Notes: generated from the sequence alone by a model not told the origin. Shown: positions 8,179-17,345, counted from the stretch's first letter. The stretch is 64,000 bases of DNA from Mucilaginibacter ginsenosidivorax (GCF_007971525.1 NZ_CP042437.1:1240001-1304000), one strand, 5' to 3'. Program-made: numbers and translations.

Positions 8179-8336
8179 AGCACAAATAAATTGAGGGTTA
8201 AAATTGATGGGTAAAGGGCGGGCCACAATACCGGGGGTGAATTTAATTCATTTTTGGCAAAAAATAGATAATTACTAACAAAAAACTGGTATTAATGCCA
8301 TATTTACTAAAACCCGGGCAAAATATTTAATTATTG

Positions 8337-8344
8337 TAAATTTG
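8337..8344 (+). promoter_or_regulatory. candidate -7 box upstream of the FUSC gene
   Basis: TAAATTTG matches TAnnTTTG exactly, in an AT-rich divergent gap. It would give a leader of about 110 nt before the ATG at 8462. I could not find a good TTG at -33. Confidence 0.35.
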
Positions 8345-8461
8345 CAGTGCATTTTGAGTACAAAAAAAGCGTAAATGAAAACATAACATCTGTTTCAACA
8401 AAAAATCAATCATAAAAGTATTCATCGTAGCTTTATTGCCGGTAAAAACGGACAAAAAATA

Positions 8462-10603
8462 ATGAAATTTAACACCCGCGAAATCAACAGCTTTTTTTAC
8501 AGTCAGTACTTTTCTGATGGCTTACGCATTTCGGCGGGCATTCTGTTGCCATCGCTTTTGTTACTGGAGTTTGGCAAATTTGATCTTGGGCTTACCTTAT
8601 CATTAGGGGCCCTTTGCATTTGTGTTATTGATAACCCCGGCCCGGCAACCCACAAGCGCAACGCCATGGCTATTGGCAATTTGTGCTTATTCATAGTTGC
8701 AGTTACTACCGGTTTTGCACGTCTTAATATTTATACCCTGGGTATCGAGATTACTTTATTCTCGTTCCTGTTCAGCATGTTTACGGTTTATGGCAACCGG
8801 GCCGCATCGGTAGGTACCTGCAGTTTGCTCATTATGATATTTATGATGGATAAGGCCCTGCCCCCATCGGCAGTGTTACTGTACAGCCTGCAGATACTGG
8901 CCGGTGGTGTATGGTATATGTTGTTCAGCCTAATTTTTTTTGGCATCCGCCCCTACCGGGCTGCGCAGCAAACCCTCGGCGAAAACGTGGCCGATATTGC
9001 CAAATTTTTGCGCATCAAAGCCGAGTTTTATAATCCTGAAAGCGATATCGACGATAATTACCGTAAACTGGTATCGCAACAGATACAGGTAAGCCAGCAC
9101 CAGGATGCCGTGCGCGAAATGTTGTTTAAAAGCAGGCTGGTGGTAAGGGAATCAACCCCGTCAAGCCGCATCCTGGTTTTAACCTTTGTTGACCTGGTAG
9201 ATATGTTTGAGCAAATAATGGCCACGCATTATGACTACTACCAGATGCGCGAAAGGTTTAAGGATACCGGGGTACTAAATGAGATAGCCCGCATTATTCA
9301 CCACATGGCCGATGAACTGGATGATGTGGCCTACATTGTACTATCAAACACCCGCCATCGCCATGTAATGGATTTTAATGTAGAGCTGGAAAAGCTAAAA
9401 CTAAAAATAGACGCCATAGGAAAAGACCAGCAGGAAACCAGCACCCTGGTGCTAAAAAAGGTGCTCATTAACCTCCGTAACCTTACCGAAAGCATTAACA
9501 ACATATACAACTACTACAACTCAAAAACCTTACTAAAATCAACCGAAATAAAAGGCGAAGTAGAGTACTCCCAATTTGTAACCCACCAGGATTACGCGCC
9601 GCATATTTTCTTCGATAACTTTACGCTGGCATCCGGCGCTTTTAAACACGCGCTGCGGGTATCGTTGGTTTGCCTGGTTGGCTTCATAACAGCCAAAACC
9701 ATAGCACAGGGCCATCATAGTTATTGGGTATTGCTAACCATTATTGTGATATTAAAACCCGGGTTCAGCCTATCAAAACAGCGCAACTATCAAAGGCTTA
9801 TAGGTACCATTGGCGGTGGCGCAATGGGCATATTGATATTGAACTTTATACCCGATAGCACCGTTCAGTTTGTTTTACTTACCATATTTATGGTGGGGGC
9901 TTATAGTTTTCAGCGGCTAAACTATGTGGTAAGCGTTATTTTCATGACACCCTACGTGCTCATTCTGTTTAAGTTTTTGGGAGTAGGCCTGTTGAACGTT
10001 GCGCAGGAGCGCATATTGGATACAGTAATAGGCTCGTCCATAGCCTTTATTGCCAGCTATCTTATTTTCCCAACATGGGAGTTTGAGATAATTGAAGAAA
10101 CCCTGCGCGATGTTGTAACAGCCAACATTAAGTACCTGATTACCATTGCCGAAAGTTTATCGGGCAAAACTATAGGTACTACAGCCTACAAGCTGGCCCG
10201 TAAAGATATCTACGTAAAATCGGCCAACTTATCGGCCGCTTTTGAGCGTATGACGTCCGAGCCCAAAAGCAAGCAGCGTAACGTTAAGGAGGTGCACAAA
10301 TTTGTGGTACTTAACCATATTTTATCATCATATATAGCCGTTATACAAGCCGGCCTGGTAAAAAACGCTCAGCGGCCACACCCCGAAGCACTGCGCTTGC
10401 TCAAGAAAAACATATCGGTACTTAACGAAAGCAACAAAAAGCTGCATGGCCAAAGTATTGAATATACGGTTGGCAAAACCCTATTGCCCGAAGTTGAAAA
10501 ACCCGAACTTACCGCCGACGAAAACCTGTTGAAAGAACAGCTGGGTTTCATCAACAAAATAAGCTATGACATTGCGAAGGTGACGGATAGCATTTTGAAG
10601 TAA
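8462..10603 (+). CDS. FUSC-family (YccS/YhfK-like) inner membrane protein
   Basis: A 713-residue membrane protein with the FUSC duplication: a first hydrophobic block of about six helices (residues about 20-165), a soluble helical region (about 170-395), a second hydrophobic block (about 400-540) that includes the FUSC-typical HHSYWVLLTIIVILKPGFSLSK, and a soluble C-terminal tail. Relatives include YccS and the AaeB aromatic-acid exporter, so efflux of aromatic or other organic acids is possible, but substrate and partner are unknown; no membrane fusion protein is encoded nearby. Transcribed alone, divergently from ppc. Confidence 0.8.
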   Translation: MKFNTREINSFFYSQYFSDGLRISAGILLPSLLLLEFGKFDLGLTLSLGALCICVIDNPGPATHKRNAMAIGNLCLFIVAVTTGFARLNIYTLGIEITLFSFLFSMFTVYGNRAASVGTCSLLIMIFMMDKALPPSAVLLYSLQILAGGVWYMLFSLIFFGIRPYRAAQQTLGENVADIAKFLRIKAEFYNPESDIDDNYRKLVSQQIQVSQHQDAVREMLFKSRLVVRESTPSSRILVLTFVDLVDMFEQIMATHYDYYQMRERFKDTGVLNEIARIIHHMADELDDVAYIVLSNTRHRHVMDFNVELEKLKLKIDAIGKDQQETSTLVLKKVLINLRNLTESINNIYNYYNSKTLLKSTEIKGEVEYSQFVTHQDYAPHIFFDNFTLASGAFKHALRVSLVCLVGFITAKTIAQGHHSYWVLLTIIVILKPGFSLSKQRNYQRLIGTIGGGAMGILILNFIPDSTVQFVLLTIFMVGAYSFQRLNYVVSVIFMTPYVLILFKFLGVGLLNVAQERILDTVIGSSIAFIASYLIFPTWEFEIIEETLRDVVTANIKYLITIAESLSGKTIGTTAYKLARKDIYVKSANLSAAFERMTSEPKSKQRNVKEVHKFVVLNHILSSYIAVIQAGLVKNAQRPHPEALRLLKKNISVLNESNKKLHGQSIEYTVGKTLLPEVEKPELTADENLLKEQLGFINKISYDIAKVTDSILK

Positions 10604-10833
10604 GTGGTGAGTAGTGAATGGTGAGTTGAGCGATTTTTCCGCTACTTGATAATGAGCAAAAAATCTTGATTCCTGATACTAACTTCTTGCTTACTCATCC
10701 GGGCGTTGCCTGCGGACGGGCTAATTTAACATAATGCCCACTCACAACTCACAACTCACAACTCACAACTCACAACTCACAACTCACAACTCACAACTCA
10801 CAACTCACAACTCACAACTCACAACTCACAACT
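10603..10833. repeat. 13-copy heptanucleotide tandem repeat with inverted left arm
   Basis: From 10741 to 10833 the 7-bp unit CTCACAA repeats about 13 times without visible error. At 10605-10628 a short sequence made of GGTGAGT-like words (complementary to the unit) forms a possible left arm, with about 110 bp between. That loop includes further short words (TTGATACT-like). Related fragments occur at about 12051-12066 and 39861-39888. Copy number is likely variable between strains. No gene in this gap. Confidence 0.85.
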
Positions 10834-10908
10834 ATTTCATTTCCCTGACAAACAATTATACCACGCCGGTACTTTTATCAGCATATTAGTTTTTTAACAA
10901 TTTATGCT

Positions 10909-11859
10909 ATGGAACAACGCGAATTAGGCTCATCGGGCATTAAAACAGCTCCTTTGATTTTTGGGGGCAATGTGTTTGGATGGACAGTTAAAGGCACCGG
11001 CACGGCATTATTGCTGGATGCTTTTTTAGATGCAGGTTTTAACGCCGTTGATACGGCCGACGTTTACTCTGCCTGGGTACCCGGCAACCAGGGGGGCGAA
11101 TCGGAAACCGAGATTGGCAACTGGCTTAAACAAAGCGGAAAACGCGACAAGGTAATTATAGCCACAAAGGTTGGGGCCGAGCTTTCGGCCGATAAAAGAG
11201 GGCTTAAAAAGGATTATATCATAAAAGCGGCCGAGGCTTCATTAACCCGGTTGCAAACCGATTATATTGACCTTTACCAATCGCACTTTGATGATGCAAA
11301 CACACCGGTTGAAGAATCGTTAAGCGCGTTTGATCAATTGGTAAAAGAGGGCAAGGTAAGGGCCATCGGCGCATCCAATTTTTCGGTAGAAAGGCTGCAT
11401 GAGTCGCTCAAAGTGAGCCGCGAAAAAGGACTAACCGCCTACCAAAGCCTGCAGCCCGAATACAACCTGTTTGACAGGGAAAAATATGAAACCACGTTTG
11501 AACCATTCATCAAAGAACAAAACATAGGCGTTATCAGCTATTTTTCGTTAGCGAGTGGTTTTTTAAGCGGCAAATATCGCTCTGAGGCCGATCTGGAAGG
11601 CAGTAAGCGCGCGGGCATGGTTAAAAAGTATCTTACCGAGCGTGGCCTGCGTATCCTGAGTGCTTTAGATGAAGTGTCGGCGCAATATAACAGCAAACCA
11701 GCCGCTGTTGCATTAGCCTGGCTAATAGCAAGGCCCACAGTAACGGCCCCCATAGTAAGCGCCACCAACATTCCCCAATTAAAAGAGCTTGCCGAAGCAG
11801 CAACGTTACAACTAAGCAACGAAGCTATTGAATTATTGACAACGGCAAGCGCCTATTAA
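10909..11859 (+). CDS. aldo/keto reductase
   Basis: NAD(P)H-dependent oxidoreductase with a TIM-barrel fold, 316 residues. The catalytic tetrad of the superfamily can be placed: D48 and Y53 (VDTADVYS), K87 (IATKVG) and H126 (LYQSHFDD). It belongs to the YghZ/Tas-like branch that reduces aldehydes and ketones; the natural substrate is not predictable. No signal peptide. It is a single-gene unit: repeats upstream, a strong terminator downstream. Confidence 0.9.
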   Translation: MEQRELGSSGIKTAPLIFGGNVFGWTVKGTGTALLLDAFLDAGFNAVDTADVYSAWVPGNQGGESETEIGNWLKQSGKRDKVIIATKVGAELSADKRGLKKDYIIKAAEASLTRLQTDYIDLYQSHFDDANTPVEESLSAFDQLVKEGKVRAIGASNFSVERLHESLKVSREKGLTAYQSLQPEYNLFDREKYETTFEPFIKEQNIGVISYFSLASGFLSGKYRSEADLEGSKRAGMVKKYLTERGLRILSALDEVSAQYNSKPAAVALAWLIARPTVTAPIVSATNIPQLKELAEAATLQLSNEAIELLTTASAY

Positions 11860-11890
11860 TTTTTGCTAAACAAGAGATTATTTTACACAC

Positions 11891-11950
11891 AGATTGCCGG
11901 CAACAACCGTAAACCAACAGCTTGCGGATCCCTGCCGGCAATCTTTATTT
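11891..11950 (+). terminator. terminator hairpin after aldo/keto reductase
   Basis: A 12-bp perfect stem, AGATTGCCGGCA with TGCCGGCAATCT, loop of about 30 nt, followed by TTATTT. The T-run is modest and the loop long, but position and orientation fit. Confidence 0.6.
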
Positions 11951-12060
11951 AGCGCCTCTAATCCGCACAAACTCCTACAGCCATATTTTGTCTGACGCAG
12001 GACTTCAAAAGATTTACCGGACTACCGGATTGTTCAATTTAACAAAATCCCACTCACAAC

Positions 12061-13506
12061 TCACTCCACCCACAAAACAGAATTTCCTGTATTGTATTCA
12101 TTCTGTTCGTAAAGTTTATTGGCCGGGTCAAGAATCCAGTTGCCGTCAATCAAAAACTTGTACCGGTATTTGCCCGGTTTAAGGTACAGGTTTATTACCC
12201 ATTCGTCGGCATTGTGAGCCATGGTGAAACCCGATGGGTCCCAATCATTAAAATTGCCTGCCAGGTGCACGCTTCCGGCGTTGGCGTGCCCCTTAAGCCT
12301 GAACGTGTAATTGGGCTTAACGGCAATAAAGGAGTTATTTACGCCGCCTTCAATAGCGTAAAGGCGGTTTTTAGGGTCGGTTATCCAGTTTCCGTCAACA
12401 ATAAATTTGTAACCGTAATTACCTGCCGGAATCATTAAGGCTATGGCCCAGCCTGCAGCCGTTTTCCGGAGGCTTATTTCATTGGGCTTCCAGCTATTAA
12501 AACTGCCGGCTATGTAAACGGCTTTAGCGTCTTTATATCCATCAAGTTTAAAGCTAATCGCCTCGCCCTGGTTTAGCACCGAATTAATATGCCCTCCGTT
12601 ATCTTTTACTTTCGCCGGGTTTGCCGGGTCGGCGTACCATTGGCCATCTACCCAAAAGCGATAAGTATGTGTGCCGTCGCGCAGGTAAAGTTTGGTTTCC
12701 CAGCCACCGTCTTTTTTTTGTAGCGGAGTATTATCGGTATTCCAGTTATTAAAACTACCAGCTATGGTAACTTTGTGGGCACCTGTAAAGCCGGCAAGCC
12801 TAAAGGTGTGGTTAACGCGGTAGTAAACCGAGTTTACATCACTAAAACCATCCGGGTGTTGCTGCAGGTTGCTTTTATCGCGCTGCCAGCGGCCGTTTAT
12901 AATATATTTATATTCATATACCCCGGGTGCCAGTTTTACATCGCTTACCCATCCGCTATCGGTTTTTGCCATTACCCCCTTCAGCGTACTCCAATTGTTA
13001 AAGTTACCCGATAATAAAACGCGTTTAGCGTTTAAATAGCCGGGCAGGTAAAAGCGCGTTAAGCCCGATGGTAATTCATATACCGTAACCCGCATAAACT
13101 TGTTTATACCGTATAATTCATCGGCAGGATAGCCAGGTATACCCGCTGGGGCATCAATATTGCCATCAAGGTTAGTGGTTATCTGGTAGGGTGGATTTTG
13201 TGGGTTCAGGTTTAAGTCGGTAAGCGACCTGTCAAACCTAACCATATTTTTATCGCGTTTGCCAATGTTCCATCCGTCTTTGGCCAATGACGAGAAATCG
13301 CCATTTAAAATGGCAGCGCCATTTGGTTTTTTGATACCAGCGATTTTTAAAATACTATCCAGTTGTGTTTTTGACGAACGCAGATCAAGCAGCATAATCA
13401 AATGATCTTTACCTAACACAAGGGAATTGCGTGTTTGCGCCCCTGCTGCAATGGAGAAGCAGGTAAACAACAAAAAAATAATTAAAACCGATCTGCACTT
13501 TTTCAT
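12061..13506 (-). CDS. secreted protein with four glycogen-binding-like (CBM48/E-set) domains
   Basis: About 481 residues with a signal peptide (KKCRSVLIIFLLFTCFSIAAGA). After an N-terminal region of about 150 residues come four consecutive domains of about 80 residues, near 152-232, 233-312, 315-395 and 398-481. Each has the E-set/AMPK-type core: (V/L)xxxGxFNxW, a Trp or Gly before a beta hairpin, then YKF(I/L)(I/V)DGxW and a D-P pair. These are carbohydrate-binding domains usually attached to amylases or AMPK, but no catalytic domain is present. I start at ATG 13506 because it begins the signal peptide; only one base separates it from the stop of the upstream protease gene, so the two are translationally coupled. 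Starch or glycogen binding at the cell surface is inferred. Confidence 0.75.
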   Translation of the reverse strand: MKKCRSVLIIFLLFTCFSIAAGAQTRNSLVLGKDHLIMLLDLRSSKTQLDSILKIAGIKKPNGAAILNGDFSSLAKDGWNIGKRDKNMVRFDRSLTDLNLNPQNPPYQITTNLDGNIDAPAGIPGYPADELYGINKFMRVTVYELPSGLTRFYLPGYLNAKRVLLSGNFNNWSTLKGVMAKTDSGWVSDVKLAPGVYEYKYIINGRWQRDKSNLQQHPDGFSDVNSVYYRVNHTFRLAGFTGAHKVTIAGSFNNWNTDNTPLQKKDGGWETKLYLRDGTHTYRFWVDGQWYADPANPAKVKDNGGHINSVLNQGEAISFKLDGYKDAKAVYIAGSFNSWKPNEISLRKTAAGWAIALMIPAGNYGYKFIVDGNWITDPKNRLYAIEGGVNNSFIAVKPNYTFRLKGHANAGSVHLAGNFNDWDPSGFTMAHNADEWVINLYLKPGKYRYKFLIDGNWILDPANKLYEQNEYNTGNSVLWVE

Positions 13507-13507
13507 A

Positions 13508-14488
13508 CTACTGGTTAGTGTAAATGTACATTTCAAATTCTCTTTTTACAAAGTTGATGCTAAAGATACCGCGGATAAAAAAATCAAAACCAAGTATCCC
13601 GTCAACAGTGTGCCCGTAGGCTTTGCCCATTTTATCAAGGTTGGTTAACAGCACGCGGTTTTTCACAAACCGCCGGCCGCCAACGGTTAGGGTATCAAAC
13701 CTGGCGTAAATCACCTCAAATGACGAGCCGCCAATGCCGGTGGTTTTTGTACGGTTGAGTACCGCCATGCCGGGCAATAGTTTGCGCACCCTGTCATAAT
13801 CCATTAAGTTGGTTTCGGCTCCGGTATCAAATGCAAACCACAGAGGTGTATTATTGGCAACGCCTTTTATAAACATTACATCATTGGTATAATTAAACGT
13901 GGTAAACATCCACGGTTCGTGAAAAACTTTTTCATTTACAGGTATTTCACCGTCGTCATTCAGTTTGTGGATGTAGAGGGTGTTCCTGAACAAATCAACA
14001 GTAATAGCAAACTTTTTAAACAGCCGGGTGCCCAATAAGCCCAGTATTTTAACATTGCGCCCGTTTTCGATGGCCGACAAATCGGTTACATCGGCTGTAA
14101 GGCGCGGGTAATGCAAATCGAGTATGCTGAAATTGTGCACTTCGGTAGTAAAAGCGCCAGGCGCGTTGCCATTTAAACCTGCCGACTCCTGGTCGGCTAT
14201 AACGGGCATGTATCTGAAGTAGGTAGCGTTTAAAACCAGATAAGGCGCACCGGTATCCAGTACAAAGTTGCCTGCAACAGAGTCAATCTGGGCTTCTACC
14301 AGGATAAGGTTACCGGCCCGTTTTATAGGTACTATAAGTGTATTAAAATCGCCCGAGGGATCGGGGTCCGGTCCGCGTTTGGCATCTTTGAATGTGATGC
14401 CGTTGATAGATGTGTTTGTGCTGCACCCGCCTTTTTGCCAGCAGGCAACAAATAACAAAACTATCAAATATACGTAAGGCCGGGGCAT
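13508..14488 (-). CDS. retropepsin-like aspartic protease, secreted or lipoprotein
   Basis: A 326-residue protein with an N-terminal membrane-targeting segment (YVYLIVLLFVACW, possible lipobox Cys). It contains two aspartic protease active-site motifs: FVLDTGAP (about residue 77) and FAFDTGAE (about residue 220). The second half also has the retropepsin-like GILGFDFF. Two DTG motifs in one chain suggest a self-contained, internally duplicated protease, not an obligate dimer. Bacteroidota carry many such periplasmic aspartyl proteases, with functions mostly unknown. It overlaps nearly perfectly with the downstream glycogen-binding-like gene and follows the ABC ATPase gene after 57 bp. Confidence 0.8.
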   Translation of the reverse strand: MPRPYVYLIVLLFVACWQKGGCSTNTSINGITFKDAKRGPDPDPSGDFNTLIVPIKRAGNLILVEAQIDSVAGNFVLDTGAPYLVLNATYFRYMPVIADQESAGLNGNAPGAFTTEVHNFSILDLHYPRLTADVTDLSAIENGRNVKILGLLGTRLFKKFAITVDLFRNTLYIHKLNDDGEIPVNEKVFHEPWMFTTFNYTNDVMFIKGVANNTPLWFAFDTGAETNLMDYDRVRKLLPGMAVLNRTKTTGIGGSSFEVIYARFDTLTVGGRRFVKNRVLLTNLDKMGKAYGHTVDGILGFDFFIRGIFSINFVKREFEMYIYTNQ

Positions 14489-14545
14489 CGTGGTTGTTTA
14501 GGTAATAGACAGTGCCAGTTGCTTATATGTTACATGGCGTGGTGT

Positions 14546-15211
14546 TTAATTAATATGGCTCACATAACCATAAGTAACCAATTCATCATTATTGCGAATT
14601 GGTCTTGTGTAGCCATCGGTAATCAGTATAATCCGGTCGCTTACATCCAGGATATTGTAATATTGATGGTCGGTTACTATGATGCCTTTTATTTTGGCGC
14701 ATTTCCTGATAATTTCTTTAAAAGCCTCGGCCTGTATGGGCGAGATGTGGGTGAAAGGCTCATCAAGTAAAATAAAATCGGCTTTGCTGTAAATAACCAT
14801 CAATGTTTCCAGTTGCCGCAGTTCTCCGCCTGATAAATCTGCTATAGTTTTTTCGGCATATTTTTCATAGATGGGATGAGTCGAAAAATCGCCCCAAAAG
14901 CGGTCGTCAATAATGGTTGCCGCCAGCTTTTTTATTTTAATGCCTTTGGGCAGGTAGTTATGCTGGGGCAGGTACGCCACACGCATGTTTTTATAGCCTT
15001 TTTTGATGTATTCCCCGTTAATACTTACGTGTTTATAGGCAGGGCGGAGTGTGCCGAATATGATCCTTAATAAAGATGACTTGCCGCAGCCGTTTCGGCC
15101 CAGGATACCCAATACTTCGCCTTGTTTGCATTCCAAGTAAACATCCTGTAATATTTTGCGCCCGCCAAACTCCAGTTGTACGCTATCGGTTTTTAATATG
15201 AGTGGCTCCAA
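14546..15211 (-). CDS. ABC transporter ATP-binding protein
   Basis: A 221-residue nucleotide-binding domain. Walker A is GRNGCGKSS (about residue 37), the ABC signature is LSGGE, Walker B is FILLDEPF, and the switch His is in DHQYY. It ends soon after the core domain, with no extra C-terminal domain. The 100-residue membrane protein encoded just upstream (2-bp gap) is the only possible membrane partner in the window, and it has three or four helices, too few for a normal permease. A LptB-like or export role cannot be distinguished. Confidence 0.88.
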   Translation of the reverse strand: MEPLILKTDSVQLEFGGRKILQDVYLECKQGEVLGILGRNGCGKSSLLRIIFGTLRPAYKHVSINGEYIKKGYKNMRVAYLPQHNYLPKGIKIKKLAATIIDDRFWGDFSTHPIYEKYAEKTIADLSGGELRQLETLMVIYSKADFILLDEPFTHISPIQAEAFKEIIRKCAKIKGIIVTDHQYYNILDVSDRIILITDGYTRPIRNNDELVTYGYVSHIN

Positions 15212-15213
15212 AT

Positions 15214-15516
15214 TTAACGGATGGTTGATAAGGATAAAAGGATGATGAAAGCGATAAAATCGCAGGCAAATACTGATAAGTAAAGTACGTTGATATTGTA
15301 GCCGGCATTGCGAAAATAGAAATAGGTTTGCGCCGCGTTAAAATTCAGATACTGCACGCCAAGTATGGCGGCGTAACTAACCAGTTTACATATTACAGCA
15401 AACGGAACATTTAATTGACGCGAGGTAAGGTAATACACACAGGCAAGCGAGGCGAGCGTGCACCATACCATTAACGGTTTATAAAAGTACCAACCTATTT
15501 TTATTGATTTTACCAT
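15214..15516 (-). CDS. small membrane protein, partner of the ABC ATPase
   Basis: A 100-residue, very hydrophobic protein with three to four predicted membrane helices (about residues 13-31, 38-55, 74-97) and aromatic-rich loops. I do not recognise the family. The only functional hint is its position: its stop is two bases before the start of the ABC ATPase gene. It may be a minimal membrane component or an accessory subunit. Confidence 0.6.
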   Translation of the reverse strand: MVKSIKIGWYFYKPLMVWCTLASLACVYYLTSRQLNVPFAVICKLVSYAAILGVQYLNFNAAQTYFYFRNAGYNINVLYLSVFACDFIAFIILLSLSTIR

Positions 15517-15518
15517 TG

Positions 15519-15540
15519 AGCTAACTATGACAGGTTAGCT
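15519..15540 (-). promoter_or_regulatory. small inverted repeat before the membrane-protein/ABC operon
   Basis: AGCTAAC-N8-GTTAGCT, perfect 7-bp arms, 3 bp upstream of the start of the 100-residue membrane protein gene. It could be an operator or a hairpin in the leader; no regulator is known. Confidence 0.3.
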
Positions 15541-15642
15541 ATGTAACGGCAATTTGAGGATTAAATTTTATGGAGGTTAAAATGTTGCAGGTTTGTAATT
15601 ATGGGGTGCGATTGCAGCGAGTTTTACGTCATCCGTCTCTCT

Positions 15643-15686
15643 AAAAAAAAAACCAGGATTTGAGTAGTTCGCTCAATCCTGGCCTT
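15643..15686 (-). terminator. rho-independent terminator of rpoD
   Basis: Stem CCAGGATT(T)GAG / CTCAATCCTGG with a short loop; on the minus strand it is followed by a run of ten T. It lies 43 bp after the sigma factor stop. Confidence 0.8.
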
Positions 15687-15728
15687 TTATATCTTAATTC
15701 CTGGTTCTTATCTCTTGACTCTGCTGAA

Positions 15729-16589
15729 TTATCCCAAATACGATTTCAAAATTTTGCTCCTTGAAGTATGGCGCAAACGTTGCAGGGCTTTATCTTTTAT
15801 CTGGCGAACGCGTTCGCGGGTAAGGTTAAATTTCTCGCCAATCTCCTCTAATGAAAGCGGGTGATTCGTTCCCAAACCAAAAAATAGCACAATGATTTCA
15901 CGCTCGCGCTCGGTTAAAGTTGATAGCGAACGTTTAATTTCTTCGGATAACGACTCATTGATCAGGATGGAATCTGTGTTGGGTTCCTGATTTTCGAGTA
16001 CATCCAATAAGGTGTTTTCTTCGCCCTGTACAAAGGGGGCATCCATAGATACATGGCGGCCTGAATTACTGAGGGTATCGGAAATCTTATCTACAGTAGT
16101 TTCCAAAATATCGGCAAGTTCTTCGGGCGATGGTTCGCGCTCGTACTCCTGCTCCAGTTTGGAGAATGCTTTACTTATTTTACTTAATGAGCCTACCTGG
16201 TTTAACGGCAAACGCACAATACGCGATTGTTCGGCAATAGCCTGTAATATTGATTGACGGATCCACCAAACGGCATAGGATATGAATTTGAAACCCTTGG
16301 TTTCATCAAAACGCTTGGCGGCTTTAATGAGGCCGAGGTTACCCTCATTAATCAAGTCGCCCAGGGTAAGGCCCTGGTTTTGGTATTGCTTGGCAACGGA
16401 TACAACAAAGCGCAGGTTGGTTTTGGTTAAACGCTCCAATGCCGCCTGGTCGCCTTCACGGATTTTTTGGGCTAATATTACTTCTTCTTCGGCTGTTATC
16501 AGATCAACTTTACCAATCTCGTGCAGATACTTGTCAAGCGATTGTGATTCGCGATTGGTAATGGATTGCGTTATTTTGAGTTGTCTCAT
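15729..16589 (-). CDS. rpoD: primary RNA polymerase sigma factor (Bacteroidota type)
   Basis: Directs core RNA polymerase to housekeeping promoters. 286 residues, the short Bacteroidota form without region 1.1. Region 1.2 begins at [16 protein letters not shown]. Region 2 contains [18 protein letters not shown] and the promoter-melting helix [20 protein letters not shown]. Region 3 is around [19 protein letters not shown]. Region 4 is around [15 protein letters not shown] and the -35-recognition helix [20 protein letters not shown]. Length and sequence match the sigma-A type known from Bacteroides and Flavobacterium. It has its own promoter and terminator and is monocistronic. Confidence 0.96.
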   Translation of the reverse strand: MRQLKITQSITNRESQSLDKYLHEIGKVDLITAEEEVILAQKIREGDQAALERLTKTNLRFVVSVAKQYQNQGLTLGDLINEGNLGLIKAAKRFDETKGFKFISYAVWWIRQSILQAIAEQSRIVRLPLNQVGSLSKISKAFSKLEQEYEREPSPEELADILETTVDKISDTLSNSGRHVSMDAPFVQGEENTLLDVLENQEPNTDSILINESLSEEIKRSLSTLTEREREIIVLFFGLGTNHPLSLEEIGEKFNLTRERVRQIKDKALQRLRHTSRSKILKSYLG

Positions 16590-16633
16590 CTATTTATAAA
16601 CCTCTCTGTACTTTTTATTTACTACAGAACGAC

Positions 16634-16665
16634 CAAAGTTATAAAATTGTTGTAAAAAATTACAA
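16634..16665 (-). promoter_or_regulatory. promoter of rpoD (-33 TTG / -7 TAACTTTG)
   Basis: Reading on the minus strand, TTG at 16665-16663 is followed after 21 bp by TAACTTTG at 16641-16634. Both match the Bacteroidota consensus, and the spacing is in the normal range. The expected start is near 16626, giving a leader of about 37 nt. The spacer holds a TTGTAA-N4-TTACAA palindrome. This is the best promoter match in the window. Confidence 0.65.
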
Positions 16666-17337
16666 TTGTAGGGTGTATTTTCAAAAAAAATAAGCTATAG
16701 ATATTTTTTTTAATATATTGATTTACAGATTGTTAAAAAACACATATTGATAATTTATCCTGTTTTTGGATAAAAACAAGTGAAACAGGCAAGCGGTATG
16801 GTTTTTGTGGTGTTCGTAAAACACTATCTATATTTAACAGTTTTATCGCACGCTTTTTGTGACGATATCCCCATTTGTTTATAACCGGATACGGCTCTCG
16901 CCAGGCTAAACCGTTCATATTTCAAAGATAGGCTTCTGCCGGCGAAGTGTTGTAGCCCTATCCGGTTCTTGCTTTCGCACTTTTGTGGGCTACCTGAATG
17001 CTTTAAGGTTTAATGCTTATCTTTTTGCCAATTTCTTTATAAACGCAGTACCGTTCGTTTAAAGCTAATCCGTATTTAACCATAATGGCAGCAACACCGA
17101 TATTGGTTTGCGGCCATTATGGGGGGCACGAAATGACAGCCACGAACCGCCGTCCGATCAGTTAAAGACAGGTGTGGATTTTGCAGCCTAATTGTAATAG
17201 GTATGTTACAAAGAATTTAAAATCTGAGGGCAATAAGTATAAAATATATCAGCAAAACCTAATTTCTCTTGAAAATTGCGTAAAACTACGTATGCATTTT
17301 CGGTGAAAACACCGTGTGTTTTTTAATTGTCAAGCCG
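16666..17337. other. non-coding gap upstream of rpoD with several hairpins
   Basis: An 800-bp gap without a convincing gene. Structure seen: TTATCC-N7-GGATAA near 16756; GTAGCCC ... GGGCTAC (16952-16993); and a perfect 10-bp stem CCATAATGGC (17080-17089) with GCCATTATGG (17113-17122) enclosing the near-palindrome ACCGATATTGGT. A 26-codon minus-strand frame starts inside the last stem (17091 down to about 17011). A small RNA or leader is possible but unproven. Confidence 0.35.
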
Positions 17338-17345
17338 TATATTTG
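17338..17345 (+). promoter_or_regulatory. candidate -7 box before the small secreted protein
   Basis: TATATTTG matches TAnnTTTG exactly, 48 bp before the ATG at 17394. A good TTG at -33 is lacking. Confidence 0.4.

Noticed and set aside
10741..10833. CRISPR array
   Set aside because: The unit is only 7 bp with no spacers and no cas genes are nearby; it is a simple tandem repeat.
16733..16918. 61-codon minus-strand frame upstream of rpoD
   Set aside because: No signal, domain or leader features; composition like the surrounding non-coding AT-rich DNA.
17011..17091. 26-codon minus-strand frame (start MVKYGLALNERYC)
   Set aside because: Protein-like composition but too short to support without conservation; kept only as part of the structured-region finding.
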